Below, piece by piece: positions 59,840 through 64,000 of a stretch of DNA of 64,000 nucleotides. The stretch's first letter is position 1; every line of letters begins with the position of its first letter. Under the pieces are notes generated by a model that saw only the letters and a list, made by a program, of their open reading frames with translations, was not told the origin of the DNA and ran no database searches. Both the position numbers and the translations under genes were made by a program. Source of the stretch: a virus; IMG/VR virus record IMGVR_UViG_3300026292_000006, positions 1-64,000 of that record. One strand, given 5' to 3'.

Positions 59840-60295
59840 TTAATTACCTCTGTCAATTACTTTATCCCACACTGCTGAAAACTGGTCATGTGTGGTATCA
59901 CCATCCTCTACGAGTCTGGTATCGATATCCAGTGCTGCTGCACTGCTGAAGACTTGAGCAATCAAGTCAAAATCTTCTTTGGTGAGTGTGTTTGAAGTCA
60001 TTTTAAGGTTGAATTGCTTTGACTCTTCTATTATATCCGAAAATCGACCGTATGGTGACCAAGGTGGACACTTTGGAAACCGTCTCATTATTTCTGCTTC
60101 AACCTTCACCAGTAAATCGTGGTCATTCTCATTCCATAAGCACCCCTTAGGGACGTTACAGTCCCCTCTTTCCTCATAAGGTTTATACATCCTCTTGATG
60201 CTTAACCATCCTCTGATTGCCTTTAATTGGTCTTTGTTGAGATCCACATTATAATCGGTTGCCTTTAGGTATTTTACCACCACTGAAGTATGCAT
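59840..60295 (-). CDS. Hypothetical protein, 151 aa, possibly with an internal start
   Basis: One frame to TAA at 59840; starts are GTG 60316, ATG 60295 and GTG near 60283, all overlapping the upstream 79-residue gene, so the N-terminus is uncertain. Residues of the first part (DQLKAIRGWLSIKRMYKPYE, then EAEIMRRFPKCPPWSPYGRF) are basic and aromatic; the last 53 (MTSNTLTKEDFDLIAQVFSS...) are acidic and helical and begin at an in-frame ATG at 60001. A TATAAT box at 60030-60035 lies 28 bases before that ATG, so the acidic half may also be made alone. No family recognised. Confidence 0.6.
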   Translation of the reverse strand: MHTSVVVKYLKATDYNVDLNKDQLKAIRGWLSIKRMYKPYEERGDCNVPKGCLWNENDHDLLVKVEAEIMRRFPKCPPWSPYGRFSDIIEESKQFNLKMTSNTLTKEDFDLIAQVFSSAAALDIDTRLVEDGDTTHDQFSAVWDKVIDRGN

Positions 60296-60488
60296 GCAAC
60301 TTTGTTGCCTTCTCACTATATTTGTTGTGAAATCTTACATACTCTTGTAATTCTTGTTGAAATTCAGTATAAATTTGCTCTGGTGATGCATCCGAGGTCA
60401 TATAATCTGCAATTAAATCTTTAATTGTATTTCTACGATTGAATGCGATTGTATCACCTTCATTTAGTTTATATTTGTGAAATTGCAT
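60249..60488 (-). CDS. Hypothetical protein, 79 aa
   Basis: A 79-residue protein (MQFHKYKLNEGDTIAFNRRN, TIKDLIADYMTSDASPEQIY) with two helices and a basic end. It begins with a TAATG overlap with the 212-residue oxygenase-like gene, so it is coupled to it. No family recognised. Confidence 0.7.
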   Translation of the reverse strand: MQFHKYKLNEGDTIAFNRRNTIKDLIADYMTSDASPEQIYTEFQQELQEYVRFHNKYSEKATKLHAYFSGGKIPKGNRL

Positions 60489-61126
60489 TAGTTACTAGGT
60501 GTAATGTTTGCTGTTAATGTAATTCTCTCATTCTTAGGGTTAGTATCATAACCATGAGTCAAATTAGCAGGAAATATAATAATATCACCTTCATTAATTT
60601 CAAATGTTGCTTCAGTCATATTATATGGTGTTAACTCTGTGCTATCAATTTGAATGATAGGATAATGTGCTGAAGCAATATTACGTCTCCATTTAATATA
60701 ACTATGGTCTTCCTTATTGTAGTTAATAAAATAACACAAACTAAACAAACAGTTACTAACTTCATGTGGTGCATAAATTGCACCTTCAGATGCTAACTCA
60801 AGGTAACTATCATTAATTGAGAAATTAGACTTATACTTCATACTATTATTATTATGCTTATCAACTGCATCTATAATAGTTCTGTGTAACTCAGGGATTG
60901 CATTTACACATTCATTATTATTACCTACTTGCACAACATTATGACAAATAGATTCTCTACCATGTTTTTCAAGTATCTTACTTTCATTCATCCATAATAG
61001 AATTTGCTCTTTCAATTCTTTATGATTAGGACATGTATATTTCGTTACTGGTGTAGGAAATAGTCCATAAGTTTCATGTTGAATCTTATCAAGTAGTGTA
61101 TCAGATAGTGGGTGATTGTTATTCAT
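60488..61126 (-). CDS. 2-oxoglutarate/Fe(II) oxygenase-like protein, 212 aa
   Basis: The C-terminal end FEINEGDIIIFPANLTHGYD followed by NERITLTANI matches the second half of the double-stranded beta helix of 2OG-Fe(II) oxygenases found in cyanophages (the 2OG-FeII_Oxy_5 type): His191 as an iron ligand and Arg201 as the 2OG-binding residue. The N-terminal FPTPVTKY...LKEQILLWMN also fits. The first iron motif is unclear: the best candidate is His121-Glu-Val123, which lacks the usual Asp. If that is right the enzyme may be inactive or use another residue. It overlaps the next oxygenase gene by 4 bases. The substrate is unknown. Confidence 0.7.
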   Translation of the reverse strand: MNNNHPLSDTLLDKIQHETYGLFPTPVTKYTCPNHKELKEQILLWMNESKILEKHGRESICHNVVQVGNNNECVNAIPELHRTIIDAVDKHNNNSMKYKSNFSINDSYLELASEGAIYAPHEVSNCLFSLCYFINYNKEDHSYIKWRRNIASAHYPIIQIDSTELTPYNMTEATFEINEGDIIIFPANLTHGYDTNPKNERITLTANITPSN

Positions 61127-61731
61127 GTCAGTGGTGTAATAAATGGTGAGTATAACTCTTGAATTGGTTTTAATGGATAAACTGCACCTAAACTAACTCT
61201 ATATCCTTCGGTTGGTGCTTCACCTCTATGATATTCTGCACTATTAAATATTACCATCCTTCCTTCCTTAAATGATATTCTTTCAACATCATTGCCCTCT
61301 TCATTAACAATAACTGTATCCCCACTATTTCCATGTGCCATGTATATAATTGTGAGATAATCTTTACTATCAGCATCGCAATGGTTACATCCATTTTGTC
61401 CTGGTAATTGTCCATTAAGTAATATTCTGTGGCAATGATTTATGTTTAATTCTTTACATATATCATTGTAAATACATCTATTAAAATAATCAACAAACCA
61501 ATAGTATGGTAAATCTTGGAACTTGTCATCCAAGTATAACATAGTACCAAAGAATCGTGCTTTATCAAAATCAGCATAAGGTGAGTTAGTATACTTTACA
61601 GGCATACTCTCAGTGTCCTTAGATACTATGTCAACTAACCAAGGTGGAAAGTAATCATCAATAACTTTAACTAATTCGTTAGTCACTTGCTCTCCATTGT
61701 TTATAGGAATTACGTTGTGCATCTTGTGCAT
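61123..61731 (-). CDS. 2-oxoglutarate/Fe(II) oxygenase, prolyl-hydroxylase-like, 202 aa
   Basis: A complete set of ligands is visible: HCD (His117, Asp119), the distal His168 in AEYHRG and Arg178 in GYRVSLGAVY, the 2OG-binding residue. The fold pattern LLNGQLPGQNGCNHCDADSK then LTIIYMAHG is that of the P4H-like oxygenases common in T4-like cyanophages, which hydroxylate protein or other substrates. The start is uncertain: ATG 61731 or 61722 overlaps the upstream gene by 44-53 bases; a GTG at 61686 has GGAG close before it and overlaps by only 8. It forms a pair with the 212-residue protein. Substrate unknown; modification of host or virion protein is a guess. Confidence 0.85.
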   Translation of the reverse strand: MHKMHNVIPINNGEQVTNELVKVIDDYFPPWLVDIVSKDTESMPVKYTNSPYADFDKARFFGTMLYLDDKFQDLPYYWFVDYFNRCIYNDICKELNINHCHRILLNGQLPGQNGCNHCDADSKDYLTIIYMAHGNSGDTVIVNEEGNDVERISFKEGRMVIFNSAEYHRGEAPTEGYRVSLGAVYPLKPIQELYSPFITPLT

Positions 61732-61888
61732 CCTTGAGTATCTTCTTTAGATCCTCACATGCTTCAATTCTCTCACTTATATTGTCATTTAATGCATCAG
61801 CATTACCTGCAATTTGATTGGTTAATTCAATAACCTTTTGAAGTGCCTTTGCTGCCTCTTCTCCCTTCTTAGTAGGATCCTGTGCCAT
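61679..61888 (-). CDS. Coiled-coil protein, 69 aa
   Basis: From ATG 61888 (MAQDPTKKGEEAAKALQKVI, ELTNQIAGNADALNDNISER) the whole chain is helical, with heptad spacing over about 55 residues and an Ala/Asp/Glu/Lys composition. The frame extends upstream to 61954 on an unlikely start. It overlaps the oxygenase at its 3' end and the 111-residue gene at its 5' end. Function unknown. Confidence 0.65.
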   Translation of the reverse strand: MAQDPTKKGEEAAKALQKVIELTNQIAGNADALNDNISERIEACEDLKKILKDAQDAQRNSYKQWRASD

Positions 61889-62204
61889 GATTAAATTTCT
61901 CTGTGATAAACGTCTTATCATATTTGGGGGCACCAACGAGCAATGAATGGGCATCTTTGAGCACTTTTAAGCGTGACTCGTGATGTGTTTCCAAATCATT
62001 TAGTGCTGTCTTCACTGCATCAACAAACTCACCTGCTGTGAGAGTTTGTGACTCAACATACTCTTCCAATACATCTTTAACTGCTGCTACACAACAATTA
62101 ATATCTGCTCTGTGGTCTGCTAGTGACTTGCTAGTCTCTTCATTTAGTGGTGAAGTTTGGTATGATGCTGCACTATCTTGTAGTGTCTCACTGCTGTAGG
62201 TCAT
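61869..62204 (-). CDS. Helical protein, 111 aa
   Basis: A 111-residue protein (MTYSSETLQDSAASYQTSPL, NEETSKSLADHRADINCCVA) that is helical from about residue 25 to 85, with CC in the first helix and a basic-free acidic surface. It starts with an ATGA overlap with the 67-residue gene. No family recognised. Confidence 0.65.
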   Translation of the reverse strand: MTYSSETLQDSAASYQTSPLNEETSKSLADHRADINCCVAAVKDVLEEYVESQTLTAGEFVDAVKTALNDLETHHESRLKVLKDAHSLLVGAPKYDKTFITEKFNHGTGSY

Positions 62205-62404
62205 AGTTCTTTATACTCCCAATTTGGGTCATCTTTTACATTAATCCAAAACCAAAAGTCTGGATTGTCTGGTGCTGATAGAAATATCTTATCAGACCTC
62301 TTGTGCTCTAAGGTAACAATATTTCTACTGTTTAAGTAGGTTGAAAACGTTAGTTTACTCTGCTTAGATATAGGTGTAACCCATACCTTACGTCTTAATG
62401 TCAT
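62201..62404 (-). CDS. Basic small protein, 67 aa
   Basis: A 67-residue protein (MTLRRKVWVTPISKQSKLTF, STYLNSRNIVTLEHKRSDKI) ending with the Trp-rich DFWFWINVKDDPNWEYKEL. Predicted as a small beta sheet. It overlaps the methyltransferase gene by 17 bases and the 111-residue gene by an ATGA junction, so it belongs to the methyltransferase unit. No family recognised. Confidence 0.65.
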   Translation of the reverse strand: MTLRRKVWVTPISKQSKLTFSTYLNSRNIVTLEHKRSDKIFLSAPDNPDFWFWINVKDDPNWEYKEL

Positions 62405-63239
62405 TTAATCTAGTAAGTAGATTGTCTTGAAGTGGTGCAACTCTATCTTTACACATATCATAATATGTATCATCAATTTCAAATCCAATGAAGTGTCTGT
62501 TTTCTTCTATTGATATTTGTGCTGTTGTGCCACTACCCATGAATGGATCCAATACTACATCACCTTCATTTGTCCATGTTTGAATGTGACCTCTTGCCAA
62601 TTCTTCTGGCATCGTAGCAGGATGTTTATAGGCATTCTTATTTGATTGTCCAAATCCTCCACTGTTGTTAATTCTCCAGATATTATTACGAGCACCAAAC
62701 TCTCGTATGGGATTCGTCTTCTTATCTCTTACAACTAACTTACCATCTTTACCACGTCCTCTTGCATTACCCCATGATGTAACACCTGCCCACTTATTTG
62801 GTTTATCACAAATAATATTAGTAGTCTTTGGTTTACCCTTAGATAATATAAAACAATATTCAAATGCTTGACTATATCTAACAGACTTAGGACCACTAGC
62901 AAATGCTATACCAGTCTTCTCATATATCATTGTATCATGTAATCTCAAACCACATACATCTTTAAAATGTAATGCTTGTCTGAATGATGTGCCTGACTCA
63001 CTACCATTTATAGTAGCATCATTAACATTCCACATAATAACACCACCAGGTTTTAGGACTCTCTCCAGTTGTGCTGCAACTGAATAGAATATATCCATTG
63101 ACCATTTACTGCTATCATTATATGTCCTAAGGTCATCATATGGTGGTGATGTCACAACCAAATCGACCGACTCCTCATCCATTTGTTGCATACCTGCAAC
63201 ACAATTTACATGATATGTTTTATCTAACTCTAATCCCAT
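62388..63239 (-). CDS. Beta-class DNA methyltransferase (m4C or m6A), 283 aa
   Basis: A DNA methyltransferase that transfers methyl from AdoMet to an exocyclic amine. Catalytic motif IV TSPPYDDLRTY is at residues 30-40, near the N-terminus, and AdoMet motif I DPFMGSGTT at 231-239, near the C-terminus; this order is the beta class. SPPY points to N4-cytosine, although N6-adenine cannot be excluded. Between them are VLKPGGVIMWNVND and the probable target recognition region. I start at ATG 63239, though ATG 63245 is possible; the in-frame TTG at 63260 lies upstream of the expected transcription start. It has a perfect consensus promoter overlapping the end of the neighbouring nuclease-like gene. 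Role: self-protection of phage DNA or part of a restriction-modification-like pair. Confidence 0.88.
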   Translation of the reverse strand: MGLELDKTYHVNCVAGMQQMDEESVDLVVTSPPYDDLRTYNDSSKWSMDIFYSVAAQLERVLKPGGVIMWNVNDATINGSESGTSFRQALHFKDVCGLRLHDTMIYEKTGIAFASGPKSVRYSQAFEYCFILSKGKPKTTNIICDKPNKWAGVTSWGNARGRGKDGKLVVRDKKTNPIREFGARNNIWRINNSGGFGQSNKNAYKHPATMPEELARGHIQTWTNEGDVVLDPFMGSGTTAQISIEENRHFIGFEIDDTYYDMCKDRVAPLQDNLLTRLNDIKT

Positions 63240-63262
63240 GTACATTAAAAGAGGATACAAGT

Positions 63263-63291
63263 ATTATAAACTCATATCCTCCTATTGTCAA
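63263..63291 (-). promoter_or_regulatory. Perfect sigma-70 consensus promoter for the methyltransferase
   Basis: Minus-strand TTGACA (63286-63291), a 17-base spacer and TATAAT (63263-63268). The start is expected near 63256, 11-17 bases before the ATG. It overlaps the last codons of the nuclease-like gene. Confidence 0.9.
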
Positions 63292-63881
63292 GCACTTATG
63301 TATGTGCGTGTTGGTAATGGTAGGAAGTGTAACTTCTTCTGTGCAGGTTTTACAATACCATACTGAGATAGAATGCAATCCTCCTCACCTATCATTAACT
63401 CAAGTGTGCTGAATGAGTCCTTACGTCCCTTAGAAGACTTCCAAACATTTGATTCAGTCAAATCTGTGTCAATAACAACCATGCCGAAAGAATCGATTTG
63501 ATTGTCCTTAAAGGTGTATTTGATTGACCATACAATATTGGTCTTTGCACCACCGAAGTGTGATGTCTTGTTACCTGTTGCAAATGATGCCTTAGACTCA
63601 CCACCCATGAGTTTAAACTCTACTGGTGTGTCTCTGATAACATAATCATAACCTGATACTTCCTCACGTCTTCCATCAATTTCAAGTTTCTCAATACCTG
63701 ACTCAATTACTTCATTAACAATGTATTGAAATAACTTTGTGAAGTCTGCTGTATTCATCTGCTCTTTAATATCTTGAAGAGTCTTACCATAAATACGAAA
63801 CTCATCCTTGATATAACGATTTACTTCTTTAATAGTAAATTCTGTGAGTCTATCTAGGTCTTGTGTTAATACTGTTGTCAT
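63288..63881 (-). CDS. PD-(D/E)xK nuclease-like protein beside the methyltransferase, 197 aa
   Basis: A 197-residue protein, the usual size of a type II restriction enzyme. The segment EVSGYDYVIRDTPVEFKLMG fits the PD-(D/E)xK core: Asp79, then Glu88-Phe-Lys90 on the next strand. A helical N-terminus (about 1-60) and further strands (TNIVWSIKYTFKD, DSFGMVVIDTDL) follow. It is encoded directly upstream of the methyltransferase with the same orientation, and the methyltransferase has its own promoter, the arrangement expected when protection must not lag behind cleavage. I do not recognise the exact family; it may instead be a general phage nuclease or an inactive relative. An upstream TATTAT box (63909-63914) with weak -35 TTGTGT may be its promoter. 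Confidence 0.6.
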   Translation of the reverse strand: MTTVLTQDLDRLTEFTIKEVNRYIKDEFRIYGKTLQDIKEQMNTADFTKLFQYIVNEVIESGIEKLEIDGRREEVSGYDYVIRDTPVEFKLMGGESKASFATGNKTSHFGGAKTNIVWSIKYTFKDNQIDSFGMVVIDTDLTESNVWKSSKGRKDSFSTLELMIGEEDCILSQYGIVKPAQKKLHFLPLPTRTYISA

Positions 63882-64000
63882 TTGTAGATGTATTTGTTTG
63901 ACTCTTTAATAATACATCATTTTCTACGCCACACAACGCATCGTGTGACACTTCCTTAACTGGCACACTGCCCCAATGTCGAATCACCCCTGATATAATA
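63882..64000. other. Right-edge intergenic segment with an imperfect palindrome
   Basis: The last 119 bases hold a possible promoter (TATTAT 63909-63914, TTGTGT 63931-63936, minus strand) and an imperfect palindrome GTGTGACACTT-CCTT-AACTGGCACAC (63943-63968, 9 of 11 pairs). No ATG-started frame is complete here; a start-less minus-strand frame stays open from the edge for about 48 codons and may be the end of a gene lying outside. Confidence 0.4.

Noticed and set aside
55847-60076. Repeated GTGGACACTTTG 12-mer (55847 and 60065) and similar strings near terminators
   Set aside because: Both exact copies lie in or next to coding sequence with different contexts and no shared distance to starts; too little to claim an operator.
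63240-63260. TTG start at 63260 for the methyltransferase
   Set aside because: The consensus promoter places the transcription start near 63256, downstream of this codon.

Overview
This window is a segment of a large T4-like myovirus, most probably one that infects marine picocyanobacteria (Synechococcus or Prochlorococcus). The main evidence is a run of T4-type baseplate genes (gp25, gp6, a gp7-like giant, gp8) together with marine-cyanophage modules (a DUF4815-like protein, YHYH domains, GxGY repeats, an Mtd-type tail-fibre head). Almost every gene lies on the minus strand, so transcription runs from high to low coordinates. The host is inferred; nothing in the window names it. I see no tRNA, rRNA, CRISPR array or insertion sequence.

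Positions 1-53488 form the late virion block. Read in the direction of transcription it holds an NlpC/P60-type peptidase, two small proteins, a 1190-residue Cys-rich structural protein, a PAAR-like spike tip, a 49-residue basic protein, gp25, gp6, a 9580-residue giant, a YHYH/Ig-like protein, a fibre-like protein ending in a cupredoxin-like domain, a 616-residue GxGY-repeat protein, gp8, a 2442-residue DUF4815-like protein, two small coiled-coil proteins and a tail fibre that runs off the left edge. Late-promoter-like boxes (NATAAATA or CTAAATA) recur at these gene junctions, four of them 21-23 bases before the start codon.

The giant gene (28.7 kb, 45% of the window) is the most unusual feature. 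It sits where T4 has gene 7 and carries three separated segments that resemble the T4 gp7 C-terminal core, at residues about 15-60, 702-733 and 3540-3575. The rest is inserted modules: GxGY repeats, a YHYH domain, an EF-hand loop, a propeller-like stretch, three LamG-like domains, two CBM-like modules, helical Cys-x-x-Asp modules, and an array of 27 copies of a Cys/His/Tyr-Pro-Arg repeat covering about 2800 residues. It ends in an Ig-like domain.

Positions 53567-64000 hold the accessory/early block: closely packed, often overlapping small genes, an SF2 helicase, two 2-oxoglutarate/Fe(II) oxygenase-like proteins, an m4C/m6A-type DNA methyltransferase and, next to it, a PD-(D/E)xK nuclease-like protein, which together may form a phage-borne restriction-modification-like pair. 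Here the promoters look like host sigma-70 promoters (two with TTGACA and 17-base spacing), and there are three clear intrinsic terminators. Several genes of 33-58 codons are described here from direct reading of the sequence.
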